From the NCBI GenBank assembly GCA_946412445.1, contig CAMKHH010000042.1, positions 1 to 8,169 on the forward strand: a stretch of 8,169 nucleotides of DNA. Reading direction: 5' to 3'. Positions within the stretch are counted from its first letter, which is position 1, and each line of letters opens with the position of its first letter. This DNA is from an uncultured Eubacterium sp. (GTDB taxonomy: Bacteria > Bacillota > Clostridia > Lachnospirales > Lachnospiraceae). The translations under genes and the position numbers were made by a program. Shown piece by piece: positions 1 to 8,169 of the stretch. The notes under the pieces are model-generated. The model made no database searches. It saw nothing but the letters and a program-made list of their open reading frames with translations, and was not told where the DNA came from.

Positions 1-26
1 GCTGCAGCATGTGCAGCTGTTTTTTT
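1..26 (+). terminator. Probable rho-independent terminator for a plus-strand gene to the left
   Basis: A GC-rich 6-bp stem (GCTGCA at 1-6 with TGCAGC at 12-17) and a 5-nt loop are followed after two bases by seven T residues (20-26). The stem may continue past the window edge, since bases 18-19 (TG) could pair with unseen bases. The T-run is on the plus-strand side, so it would serve a gene converging on thiI from the left. Confidence 0.5.
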
Positions 27-61
27 GCTTTATAGAAAAGTTCGTCCTATAAAGCAAAAAA
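21..61. repeat. 15-bp perfect inverted repeat downstream of thiI
   Basis: Bases 21-35 pair perfectly with 47-61 around an 11-nt loop. The inner arm is GCTTTATAG, preceded by six T and mirrored by CTATAAAGC followed by six A. On both strands the T-run comes before the stem core and the A-run after it, the reverse of a normal bidirectional terminator, so its function is unclear. The rest of 1-100 holds no gene. Confidence 0.6.
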
Positions 62-100
62 CCTCCAGGGAAATTGCACTGTGTCTGAATCGAAACCTTT

Positions 101-1282
101 TTAATACACTACCTCTATCGTCTCCGCTGTATCAATTGCTGTCTGTATCATCTCATCAATTTTCTCCTGCAGATTCTGCTCTGAACGTTTGATAATATTC
201 AGATTGGGTTTGGTAACCGGATGCTTTGCCACAAAGATGGTACAGCAGTCCTCGTAAGGTAATATGGAAGTCTCATACGTATTGATTTTCAACGCTATGT
301 CCACGATTTCCTGTTTATCGAATCCAATCAGCGGGCGGAATACCGGCATCTTACATACTTCGTTGGTGCAGGCAAGGCTCTGCATGGTCTGACTTGCAAC
401 TTGTCCGATACTTTCACCTGTTATCAGTGCTGATGCCCTGTCTTCACCGGCAAATTGCTCTGCAATTTTCATCATATAACGCCGCATGATAATCGTAAGC
501 TCATCATGGGGACACTTTTCATATATATACAGCTGAATATCTGTAAAATTCACAACGTGCAGACGTATGGGGCCACTGTAATGTGCCACCAGTCTCGCCA
601 GGTCCACCACTTTCTGCCTGGCACGTTCACTCGTATACGGCGGTGCATGAAAATAAACCGCCTCCAGTTTTACCCCACGCTTTGCAATCATATAGCCGGC
701 TACCGGAGAGTCTATCCCTCCTGACAAAAGCAGCATGGCGGACCCATTGGTTCCAACAGGCATCCCACCGGGGCCCGGAATCGTCTCAGAATATATATAT
801 ATCTTCTGACGTACTTCCACAGTCAGATGAATCTCCGGCTGATGGACATCCACCTTCATCCCCGGGCACTCATCCAGGATTCTGCCGCCCAGTTCACAGT
901 TCAATTCCATCGAGTTCATGGGATAGGTTTTCTTCGCTCTGCGTGCCTGTACCTTAAAAGTCTTATTAAACTCCAGATACATATGTTTCACATACGCAAT
1001 TACTTGATTCGCAAGATCTTCAAACCCTGTATCTTCCACCACTACAACCGGACAGATTCCTGAAATTCCAAACACACACTTAAGCGCCTGTACGGTTTCC
1101 TCGTAATCAAAATATCCCTCTGTAAACACATAAATTCTTCCCTGCTCCCGGATAACACGAAAAGTACCTTCCACTTTTTCAAGGCCATATCTGATCTGAT
1201 TTACCAAAGCTTCCTCAAACAGGTATCTGTTCTTTCCTTTTATCCCTATCTCCGCATACTTTATTAAAAATGCTTTAAACAT
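101..1282 (-). CDS. thiI: ThiI, tRNA 4-thiouridine synthase (no rhodanese domain)
   Basis: ATP-dependent sulfurtransferase that adenylates U8 of tRNA and replaces its oxygen with sulfur, giving s4U8. In some bacteria ThiI also supports thiamine thiazole synthesis. The 393 residues comprise an N-terminal ferredoxin-like domain (about 1-60), a THUMP RNA-binding domain (about 60-165, including VQARRAKKTYP at 111-121) and a PP-loop ATP pyrophosphatase domain with SGGIDSP (187-193), ITGESIGQVASQT (287-299) and MPVFRPL (322-328). A cysteine pair lies in PYEDCCTIF (Cys346, Cys347) and is a candidate for the reactive sulfur-handling site. The C-terminal rhodanese domain of enterobacterial ThiI (about 480 residues) is absent, as in Bacillus. 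GAGGAG (1289-1294) is 6 nt before the ATG. It follows the desulfurase gene by 15 bp, consistent with a donor-acceptor pair. It is the last gene in the window. Confidence 0.97.
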   Translation of the reverse strand: MFKAFLIKYAEIGIKGKNRYLFEEALVNQIRYGLEKVEGTFRVIREQGRIYVFTEGYFDYEETVQALKCVFGISGICPVVVVEDTGFEDLANQVIAYVKHMYLEFNKTFKVQARRAKKTYPMNSMELNCELGGRILDECPGMKVDVHQPEIHLTVEVRQKIYIYSETIPGPGGMPVGTNGSAMLLLSGGIDSPVAGYMIAKRGVKLEAVYFHAPPYTSERARQKVVDLARLVAHYSGPIRLHVVNFTDIQLYIYEKCPHDELTIIMRRYMMKIAEQFAGEDRASALITGESIGQVASQTMQSLACTNEVCKMPVFRPLIGFDKQEIVDIALKINTYETSILPYEDCCTIFVAKHPVTKPNLNIIKRSEQNLQEKIDEMIQTAIDTAETIEVVY

Positions 1283-1297
1283 CTGCTTCTCCTCTCA

Positions 1298-2452
1298 TCA
1301 GTGCCTGGTATATCTTCTTAAGGCCGGGAGTACTTCCTTAAGTACCTCCAACGTATAATTTACTTCTTCCAGGGCAGTTCGTTCACTGAAGCTGAATCTT
1401 AACGCTGACTCCCTCTCCGCCTGATTACAGCCAATGGCCGTCAGTGTGGCACTTCCTGCCCGTCTGTGGCTGGAGCAGGCACTGCCAGCCGATACATAAA
1501 TCTGCTGCTCCTCAAGCGTATGCAGCAGCACCTCACTTCTTACTCCCAGAAAGGAAGCATTGACAATATGCGGCGCTCCTTCCTCCACCGGCATCCCATG
1601 GATCACGACATCCGGAAGCTTCTTAAGTTCTTCGGTCAAATGTTGTTTTAAATCAAACAAATGCGTCCGATTCTGTTCCAAATTGCTGTATATGATTTCC
1701 GCTGCTTTAGAAAGCCCCGCCACTCCGGGGACATTATCCGTACCGGAACGCATGCCGCGCTGCTGTCCGCCTCCCATAATCATAGGATGCACCTTCGTCT
1801 TTTCTCCGATATAAAGAAAGCCTGCACCCTTTGGCCCATGAAATTTATGCGCACTTGCTGACATCAGATCAATGCCCATTTTACGGGGCAATATTCTGTA
1901 TTTTCCGAAGGCCTGTGTTGCATCTACATGAAAACTGGTGTTGCGGTTTTTACGTTTAATAAGCTCTCCTATCGCCGCTATGTCCTGTACAGACCCAATT
2001 TCATTATTCACATACATCACAGAAACCAGAATCGTATCATCGGTAATGGCCTTTTCCAATTCTTCCATAGATATCCGGCCTTCTCCATCCACGCCCAGTT
2101 TTGTAACCTTGCAGCCCTGCTCTTCCAGAAATGCAAGCGGAGCCGAGACTGCTGAATGTTCAATGGCTGTGGTAATAATATGGTTTCCCTGTCTGCGGTT
2201 TGCTAATGCCGTTCCTAAAAGTGCCCAATTATTGGATTCTGTTCCACCCGAAGTAAAATATATCTCACTTTCCTGAACCTTCATCAATTTCGCCAGTGTC
2301 CCAGCTGCATCTTTGCAATATCGCTCCGCCTCTACGCCCTTCATATGCATGGCGGATGGATTTCCATAATCCACCATCATTGTCCGGACCATAAGGTCCT
2401 TTACCTCTTCATAACAGCAGGTAGTCGCTGCATTATCCAGATATGCTTCCAT
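1298..2452 (-). CDS. Cysteine desulfurase, NifS/IscS type, probable sulfur donor for ThiI
   Basis: PLP-dependent class V aminotransferase-fold enzyme that converts cysteine to alanine and holds the sulfur as an enzyme persulfide. In 384 residues it shows YLDNAATT (4-11), TSGGTESNN (67-75), the PLP-stacking histidine in AIEHS (96-100; His99), HVDATQ (175-180; Asp177 faces the PLP ring nitrogen), the Schiff-base lysine in SAHKFHGPKG (Lys203) and the catalytic cysteine in SAGSACSSH (Cys326). These features mark the group I NifS/IscS type rather than SufS. Its length is close to the Bacillus NifZ type and shorter than E. coli IscS. The ribosome binding site GAGGAAAG (2461-2468) is 8 nt before the ATG, and the gene ends in tandem TGA TGA. 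thiI starts 15 bp later. That pairing makes 4-thiouridine synthesis in tRNA the likely main role. A wider role in Fe-S assembly cannot be excluded. It is often annotated nifS or iscS. Confidence 0.95.
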   Translation of the reverse strand: MEAYLDNAATTCCYEEVKDLMVRTMMVDYGNPSAMHMKGVEAERYCKDAAGTLAKLMKVQESEIYFTSGGTESNNWALLGTALANRRQGNHIITTAIEHSAVSAPLAFLEEQGCKVTKLGVDGEGRISMEELEKAITDDTILVSVMYVNNEIGSVQDIAAIGELIKRKNRNTSFHVDATQAFGKYRILPRKMGIDLMSASAHKFHGPKGAGFLYIGEKTKVHPMIMGGGQQRGMRSGTDNVPGVAGLSKAAEIIYSNLEQNRTHLFDLKQHLTEELKKLPDVVIHGMPVEEGAPHIVNASFLGVRSEVLLHTLEEQQIYVSAGSACSSHRRAGSATLTAIGCNQAERESALRFSFSERTALEEVNYTLEVLKEVLPALRRYTRH

Positions 2453-2496
2453 TTTATATGCTTTCCTCTATATCTTCTTCTTCATCTATAAGATAA

Positions 2497-3237
2497 TTAC
2501 TGCTTTTCCAACAGATACATCAGTATTGCTAACAATGTCATCCCGGCAGTCTCCGTGCGAAGTATCCTTTTTCCAAGTGTAACAGGAAGAATGCCATTAT
2601 TTACAGCCATATCTATCTCTTTGTCCTCAAAGCCCCCCTCCGGACCAATGAAAACTCCAATGGATTGTCCCGGCCGAATTCCTTCCAGGACTTCCCTCGT
2701 CTCATCCATGCCTTTCGCAAGTTCATAAGGAATCAGACGTATATCCAGCTGACCGGCAAATTTTACAGCCTCCTCAAAACTTTTTACTCCTGTAACCTGA
2801 GGTACCACCAGGCGTTTTGACTGCTTGGCCGCACTTTCTGATATGGCCTGCCAACGCTTTAATTTGCTGACTTCCTTCCTGGAATCCAGTTTTACAACAC
2901 AACGCTTTGTATTTACAGGAATGATCTCATATGCTCCCAGTTCAACCGCCTTTTGAATGATGAATTCCATCTTATCGCCTTTGGGCAGTCCCTGAAACAG
3001 GTAAATCCTGGATGGTAATTCTAATCCATTCTCCTGTGCATACACGATTTTTGCCAGAACCTCCTCCTTGTCCAGTGCTTCTATACAGCATGTATATTCC
3101 ATCTTATTCCCATCGCTGACAAGGATTTCTTCTCCCGGCTTCATGCGCAGTACAATCCTGATATGATTCACATCACTGCCCTGGATATGAATCCATGTAT
3201 CTTCGATCTGGTTCTGGTTCACAAAAAAACGATGCAT
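2497..3237 (-). CDS. rsmE: RsmE, 16S rRNA (uracil-1498-N3)-methyltransferase
   Basis: SPOUT-class (trefoil-knot) methyltransferase that makes m3U1498 in 16S rRNA of the small subunit. It has 246 residues, normal for the family. The N-terminal PUA-like RNA-binding part (about 1-70) includes HIRIVLRMKPGE (25-36). The catalytic part has LPKGDKMEFIIQKAVELG (84-101, family signature) and SESAAKQSKR (133-142). The knot region has IGPEGGF (197-203) and LGKRILRTETA (221-231), which form the SAM pocket in this family. The ATG lies 4 nt after the prmA stop, and its ribosome binding site AGAGGTGA includes that stop codon. Co-location with prmA is widely conserved in Firmicutes and puts two ribosome-methylating enzymes under joint expression. 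Function is assigned by motif recognition and is firm. Confidence 0.97.
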   Translation of the reverse strand: MHRFFVNQNQIEDTWIHIQGSDVNHIRIVLRMKPGEEILVSDGNKMEYTCCIEALDKEEVLAKIVYAQENGLELPSRIYLFQGLPKGDKMEFIIQKAVELGAYEIIPVNTKRCVVKLDSRKEVSKLKRWQAISESAAKQSKRLVVPQVTGVKSFEEAVKFAGQLDIRLIPYELAKGMDETREVLEGIRPGQSIGVFIGPEGGFEDKEIDMAVNNGILPVTLGKRILRTETAGMTLLAILMYLLEKQ

Positions 3238-3241
3238 TCCC

Positions 3242-4195
3242 TCACCTCTTCTGTGCAGTTATGGATACCCATTCGCCCTGATGAGTTATCTCAATTACGG
3301 TAAGCCCGGCAGCCTCAACCGCTCTCTTTACTTCTTCTTCTTTCACATCCAGAATACCCGAAGTAATATATACCGCTCCCGGTTTCATATAATGGACAAC
3401 CACAGGTGTCAGCGGAACCAGAACGTCTGCCAGAATATTCGCCGTTACAATGTCATATTTCTCGTGACCCACCTGTGCCTGTACCACTTTATCATCCATG
3501 ATGTTTCCAATTATCATATCAAATGTTTCGGCAGATATCCCATTCACTTCTTTATTCTCTTCAACCGCAGGTATTGCGCAGGGATCCAGATCGGTTCCCA
3601 CGGCATATGCAGCTCCCAGTTTTAATGCGATGATGGATAAAATTCCGCTTCCTGTACCTACATCCAGAAGTCTGGCCTTAGAGGTAACATGTTTTTTCAA
3701 CTGACGGATGCACAGCTGGGTAGTCTCATGCATGCCCGTGCCAAAAGCAGTCCCCGGATCAATATGAATAATCATCTTTCCTTCGTCTTCCGGCTTTACC
3801 TCCTCCCAGGATGGAATAATTAAAATATCATCTACATAGAACTGATGAAAGTATTCTTTCCAGTTATTAATCCAGTCTTTATCCTCGGTCTCTGATTTTG
3901 TAATCGTTCCTTCCCCTATATCCAGAAACTCTCTAAGACACTCCAGTTCTTTTTTTACATCTTGCAGGATACTTTCGTTGTCCTCTTCCGGTTCCAGATA
4001 AAAGTTCAGATAGGCAATCCCGTCATCCTCCGGCATATCCGGCAGGATATCCACAAACATCCGTTCTTTATCCTCTTTGGTAAGAGGCTGTTTATCTTCA
4101 ATCTCCACACCTTGGATTCCGATATCCGCCAGTGAAGAAATTACGATATCCTCCATATCACTTTTGGTCTTCAATGTATATTTATTCCACTTCAT
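3242..4195 (-). CDS. prmA: PrmA, ribosomal protein L11 methyltransferase
   Basis: SAM-dependent enzyme that methylates lysines and the N-terminus of ribosomal protein L11 (RplK). It has 317 residues, close to other Firmicute PrmA proteins. An N-terminal L11-recognition domain (about 1-100) is followed by the conserved linker WINNWKEYFHQFY with IIPSWEE (108-132). The Rossmann-type methyltransferase domain then shows DPGTAFGTGMHETT (146-159), SAM motif I LLDVGTGSGILS (176-187), acidic motif II TDLDP (201-205) and the catalytic-site motif ANILADV (252-258). The start is supported by GAGGAG at 4205-4210, 9 nt before the ATG, and by a good promoter at 4231-4259. The stop codon overlaps the ribosome binding site of rsmE, suggesting translational coupling. 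prmA follows dnaJ in many Firmicutes. Here the 173-bp gap and its own promoter argue for partly independent expression. Confidence 0.97.
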   Translation of the reverse strand: MKWNKYTLKTKSDMEDIVISSLADIGIQGVEIEDKQPLTKEDKERMFVDILPDMPEDDGIAYLNFYLEPEEDNESILQDVKKELECLREFLDIGEGTITKSETEDKDWINNWKEYFHQFYVDDILIIPSWEEVKPEDEGKMIIHIDPGTAFGTGMHETTQLCIRQLKKHVTSKARLLDVGTGSGILSIIALKLGAAYAVGTDLDPCAIPAVEENKEVNGISAETFDMIIGNIMDDKVVQAQVGHEKYDIVTANILADVLVPLTPVVVHYMKPGAVYITSGILDVKEEEVKRAVEAAGLTVIEITHQGEWVSITAQKR

Positions 4196-4230
4196 GTTGT
4201 CTCTCTCCTCTATACCACTACGTAGGATTT

Positions 4231-4259
4231 ATAATACACGATTTCATATCATATTTCAA
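4231..4259 (-). promoter_or_regulatory. Sigma-A-type promoter upstream of prmA
   Basis: Read on the minus strand, TTGAAA (4254-4259, 5 of 6 to the -35 consensus) is followed by exactly 17 nt and TATTAT (4231-4236, 5 of 6 to the -10 consensus). Transcription would start about 7 nt further on, near 4224, leaving a leader of about 30 nt that contains the prmA ribosome binding site. The surrounding gap is non-coding. No heat-shock operator is seen next to it, so constitutive expression of prmA and the genes after it is the simplest reading. The call rests on sequence match only. Confidence 0.7.
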
Positions 4260-4320
4260 GCTGGAGTTCAGTCACCAAAAGAAGGATCGGCAGGAAAACA
4301 CAAGTTTTCACAAACCAATC

Positions 4321-4374
4321 CTCCGTATCATTTAATCGTTACTGTTCACTCCGTATGAACAGTAACATTTAATC
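4321..4374. repeat. Short-repeat patchwork around the dnaJ stop codon
   Basis: Fifty-four bases are fully tiled by repeated units. CATTTAATC occurs at 4329-4337 and 4366-4374; the second copy contains the dnaJ stop. CTCCGTAT occurs at 4321-4328 and 4349-4356. The two arms of the palindrome fill 4338-4348 and 4357-4366. The 9-bp direct repeat lies directly against the palindrome on both sides, like a target-site duplication around a tiny insertion, although a local duplication error would give a similar picture. Confidence 0.6.
4338..4366 (-). terminator. Perfect palindrome after dnaJ, possible weak terminator or 3'-end stabiliser
   Basis: An 11-bp perfect stem (4338-4348 with 4356-4366) closes a 7-nt loop. 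It begins 2 bases past the dnaJ stop codon. Neither strand has a run of T directly after the stem; each strand reads into an AT-rich unit, GATTAAAT on the sense strand. It is therefore not a canonical rho-independent terminator. Its position suggests it marks or protects the 3' end of the chaperone transcript, or acts as a partial terminator before the prmA promoter. Confidence 0.45.
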
Positions 4375-5523
4375 TTCAAATGCTTCCTTCACTTTATCCA
4401 TAAACCCTTTTTTCTTTTTTTCCGAACCTGTCGTACGATTGCCGCAGGCTTCATCAAATTTCCGAAGGGCTTCTTTGGCCTCTTCGTTCAATTTGGTCGG
4501 AGTCTGGACTACCAGTGTTACATACTGGTCGCCGCGGACACTCTTATTGCGCAGAGAAGGAACTCCTTTTCCTTTCAGACGAATTTTCGTATCCGTCTGT
4601 GTTCCAGGTTTTACAGTATAAACTACATCCCCATCCACCGTATTAATTCTTACATCGCCGCCTAAGGCTGCCTGTGCAAATGTAATTGGCGCAGTAGAGA
4701 AGATATTCATATCCTGTCTCTGGAAAATCGGATGACGGGCTACCTGCACTTCCACTAACAGATCCCCTCTTGGGCCGCCATTTCTTCCCGGTTCCCCCTT
4801 ATCGCGGATACGTATGCTTTGGCCATTGTCAATACCTGCCGGAACTGTTACCTGTATTTTCTTGCGGTTTGCAATAAATCCACTTCCATGACAGTCAGCA
4901 CACTTCTCTTTTATAACCTTGCCGCTGCCGCCGCATTCTGGACATGTCTGTACATTACGAACCATGCCAAACATAGACTGTTGCGTATATGTGACCTGTC
5001 CGCTTCCATTACACTTGCTGCATGTTTCAGGTGAAGTACCTTGCTTTGCACCTGTCCCATGACAAGTTGTGCAGGTATCTTTCAGTGTCAGTTCGATTTC
5101 CTTGTCACAGCCAAATACCGCCTCTTCAAATGTGATATGAATCACAGCACGCAGATTTGCACCCTTCATAGGCCCGTTATTCGCCCTTCTGGAACGCCCG
5201 CCGCCAAACAAATCGCCAAAGATATCTCCGAAGATATCTCCCATGTCACCACCGAAGTCAAAGCCGCCGAAGCCGCCCGCTCCGCCTCCGCCGTTTTCAA
5301 ATGCAGCATGCCCGAACTGGTCATACTGACGCCGCTTATCAGGATCGCTTAAGACACCATAGGCCTCCGTCGCCTCTTTGAATTTAGCCTCCGCCTCTTT
5401 ATCGCCGGGATTCATATCCGGATGATACTTCTTTGCCAGCTTGCGGTAAGCCTGCTTCAGTGTCGCATCATCCGCCCCCTTATCGACTCCGAGGACTTCA
5501 TAATAATCTCTTTTATCTGCCAT
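4369..5523 (-). CDS. dnaJ: DnaJ, Hsp40 co-chaperone (type I)
   Basis: Cytoplasmic co-chaperone that delivers clients to DnaK and stimulates its ATPase. All parts of a type I DnaJ are present in 384 residues. The J domain has the essential HPD at 34-36. A Gly/Phe-rich region (about 75-109) contains repeated DIF/DLF units. Four zinc-binding CxxCxGxG modules sit at 151-158, 168-175, 194-201 and 208-215, all eight cysteines intact. The C-terminal client-binding domains follow. The last residues form a lysine-rich tail ([16 protein letters not shown]). The ATG is preceded by GGGTGAT (5529-5535), which matches the extended anti-Shine-Dalgarno region. The gene lies 84 bp after dnaK, with a strong stem-loop in between. 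Its stop codon lies inside a short repeated unit that flanks a palindrome (4321-4374). Nothing is truncated. Confidence 0.98.
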   Translation of the reverse strand: MADKRDYYEVLGVDKGADDATLKQAYRKLAKKYHPDMNPGDKEAEAKFKEATEAYGVLSDPDKRRQYDQFGHAAFENGGGGAGGFGGFDFGGDMGDIFGDIFGDLFGGGRSRRANNGPMKGANLRAVIHITFEEAVFGCDKEIELTLKDTCTTCHGTGAKQGTSPETCSKCNGSGQVTYTQQSMFGMVRNVQTCPECGGSGKVIKEKCADCHGSGFIANRKKIQVTVPAGIDNGQSIRIRDKGEPGRNGGPRGDLLVEVQVARHPIFQRQDMNIFSTAPITFAQAALGGDVRINTVDGDVVYTVKPGTQTDTKIRLKGKGVPSLRNKSVRGDQYVTLVVQTPTKLNEEAKEALRKFDEACGNRTTGSEKKKKGFMDKVKEAFED

Positions 5524-5540
5524 ATGTTATCACCCTTTTA

Positions 5541-5601
5541 CAGCAGTACAGCGCAGATAAAATCTGCGCTCTGCCATTTTCTTTATACCTGTACGCTGCT
5601 G
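5541..5601 (-). promoter_or_regulatory. Stem-loop in the dnaK-dnaJ gap
   Basis: The core is a perfect 9-bp stem (5550-5558 with 5562-5570) with a 3-nt loop. An outer, imperfect stem can pair 5541-5549 (CAGCAGTAC) with 5591-5601 (GTACGCTGCTG), leaving a 2-nt bulge. No T-run follows on the minus strand, so this is not a terminator. It would form in the mRNA just before the dnaJ ribosome binding site and could serve in mRNA processing, stability or tuning of dnaJ translation. The structure is seen; the role is inferred. Confidence 0.5.
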
Positions 5602-5607
5602 CTCTGT

Positions 5608-5610
<3 letters not shown>
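5582..5610 (-). promoter_or_regulatory. Weak candidate promoter upstream of dnaJ
   Basis: On the minus strand, TAAACA (5605-5610, 4 of 6 to the -35 consensus) and TATAAA (5582-5587, 5 of 6 to the -10 consensus) are separated by 17 nt. The -35 box overlaps the dnaK stop codon. An internal promoter before dnaJ is known from the Bacillus subtilis dnaK operon, which makes this worth listing. The match alone is weak. Confidence 0.25.
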
Positions 5611-7494
<1,884 letters not shown>

Positions 7495-7507
7495 TTACAG
7501 ATATAAG

Positions 7508-8146
7508 TTAGTTTGCTACTTTTACCATGCTGTGGCGGACCACTGCATCCTTATACAGATAGCCCTTCTGGAATTCTTCCACGATGATATTCTCACCTGC
7601 ATCTTCATCTTCCACATGCATCACCGCATTGTGTAAATTTGGATCAAATTCCTTTCCGACAGCTTCAATTTCTGTCACTCCCAAATCCTCCAGGGTTCCG
7701 AGAAGCTGCTTATAAATCATATTCATGCCATCTGCGAACGGATCTTTCAGATCAGGCGCTACCGCAAGCCCTCTTTCAAAGTTATCTATAATTGGAAGTA
7801 TCTGCTCCACAACATCCTTTGCGCCAATTGCGTACATTCCTGATTTTTCTTTCTCCGTACGCTTTCGGAAGTTATCAAACTCTGCCATCTGACGCTGCAG
7901 ACGATCGGTCAGCTCTTCAATTTTTTCATCTTTTTTATCTTTTTTCTTTTTGAAAAACTTCTTTTCCCTGACTTCCTTTTCGGATTCCGCGTCCTCCGCT
8001 GTACCCTCTTCTTTCACATCTGCTTCTTTTTCAGTACTCCGAGAACCTGAAGCTCCATCCTTATCACTTTCAATGGCCGCTTCCGCCTCAGCCGTATCTG
8101 CTTCCTTGCAGATTTCTTCTGTTAAGTCTTTTTCTGTGTTCTCCAT
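7508..8146 (-). CDS. grpE: GrpE, nucleotide exchange factor for DnaK
   Basis: Cytoplasmic co-chaperone that opens the DnaK nucleotide cleft to release ADP and so resets the Hsp70 cycle. The 212-residue frame has a long, highly charged N-terminal part (about 1-75, with a lysine-rich patch FFKKKKDKKDEK near 64-75). The long dimerisation helix follows, with AEFDNFRKRTEKEK at 88-101 and LPIIDNFERGL at 117-127. The C-terminal beta domain has the signature FDPNLHNAVMHVED (167-180) and EFQKGYLYKDAVVRHSMVKVAN (191-212, given as its end motif). The start is uncertain. The ATG at 8146 has an AGAGG only 2 nt upstream, which is too close for a good ribosome binding site. The frame also stays open from there to the window edge (upstream codons read N-K-K-V-E-E-V), so the true start may lie beyond base 8169. 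dnaK follows after 40 bp. Family identity is certain; the N-terminus is not. Confidence 0.95.
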   Translation of the reverse strand: MENTEKDLTEEICKEADTAEAEAAIESDKDGASGSRSTEKEADVKEEGTAEDAESEKEVREKKFFKKKKDKKDEKIEELTDRLQRQMAEFDNFRKRTEKEKSGMYAIGAKDVVEQILPIIDNFERGLAVAPDLKDPFADGMNMIYKQLLGTLEDLGVTEIEAVGKEFDPNLHNAVMHVEDEDAGENIIVEEFQKGYLYKDAVVRHSMVKVAN

Positions 8147-8169
8147 TACCTCTTCAACTTTCTTATTTT

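Noticed and set aside
583..957. 124-residue plus-strand open frame opposite thiI
   Set aside because: It is antisense to conserved ThiI domains, with a Pro/Ser-rich translation that looks like a codon shadow.
4294..4309. Small inverted repeat GAAAAC/GTTTTC in the dnaJ-prmA gap as a terminator
   Set aside because: The stem is 6 bp and mostly A-T, with no T-run after it on the minus strand, so it is too weak to call.
5170..5300. Repetitive DNA in dnaJ (repeated GATATCTCC-like units)
   Set aside because: It encodes the normal Gly/Phe-rich region with DIF motifs of DnaJ, not a separate repeat element.
7916..7960. T/C-rich run on the plus strand near 7920-7960
   Set aside because: It is the complement of the lysine-rich segment of GrpE (about residues 62-75) and explained by coding.

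Overview
The window carries seven complete or near-complete protein genes, all read from the minus strand. In transcription order they are grpE, dnaK, dnaJ, prmA, rsmE, a nifS-type cysteine desulfurase gene and thiI. Family membership is clear for all seven from conserved motifs. Several traits point to a low-to-mid-GC Firmicute of class Clostridia, probably Lachnospiraceae: the order grpE-dnaK-dnaJ-prmA-rsmE, a DnaK lacking the extra N-terminal segment found in Gram-negative homologues, a ThiI without a rhodanese domain, and strong AGGAGG-type ribosome binding sites. The family-level placement is an inference from protein sequence style.

Right part (about 8169 to 4369): the Hsp70 chaperone set. 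GrpE is the nucleotide exchange factor, DnaK the Hsp70 and DnaJ the Hsp40 co-chaperone. An hrcA gene and a CIRCE operator would be expected just upstream, beyond base 8169; no CIRCE copy is visible inside the window. The dnaK-dnaJ gap (84 bp) can form a marked stem-loop. dnaJ is followed by a perfect 11-bp palindrome embedded in a curious patchwork of short repeats.

Middle gap (4196-4368, 173 bp): no gene. It holds the post-dnaJ palindrome and a well-formed sigma-A-type promoter directed at prmA, so the downstream genes can probably be transcribed independently of the heat-shock operon.

Left part (4195 to 101): a tightly packed run of four translation-apparatus modification genes. PrmA methylates ribosomal protein L11. 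RsmE makes m3U1498 in 16S rRNA. The cysteine desulfurase and ThiI together supply and insert sulfur for 4-thiouridine at tRNA position 8. Spacings are 4, 44 and 15 bp, which suggests one transcript.

Left edge (1-100): no gene. Two overlapping inverted repeats are present, one of which looks like a terminator for a plus-strand gene lying off the left side.

I found no sign of a previously undescribed system. The coding content is conserved housekeeping machinery, with no mobile element genes, CRISPR, tRNA/rRNA genes or broken genes. The points worth a second look are the non-coding structures at the gene junctions.
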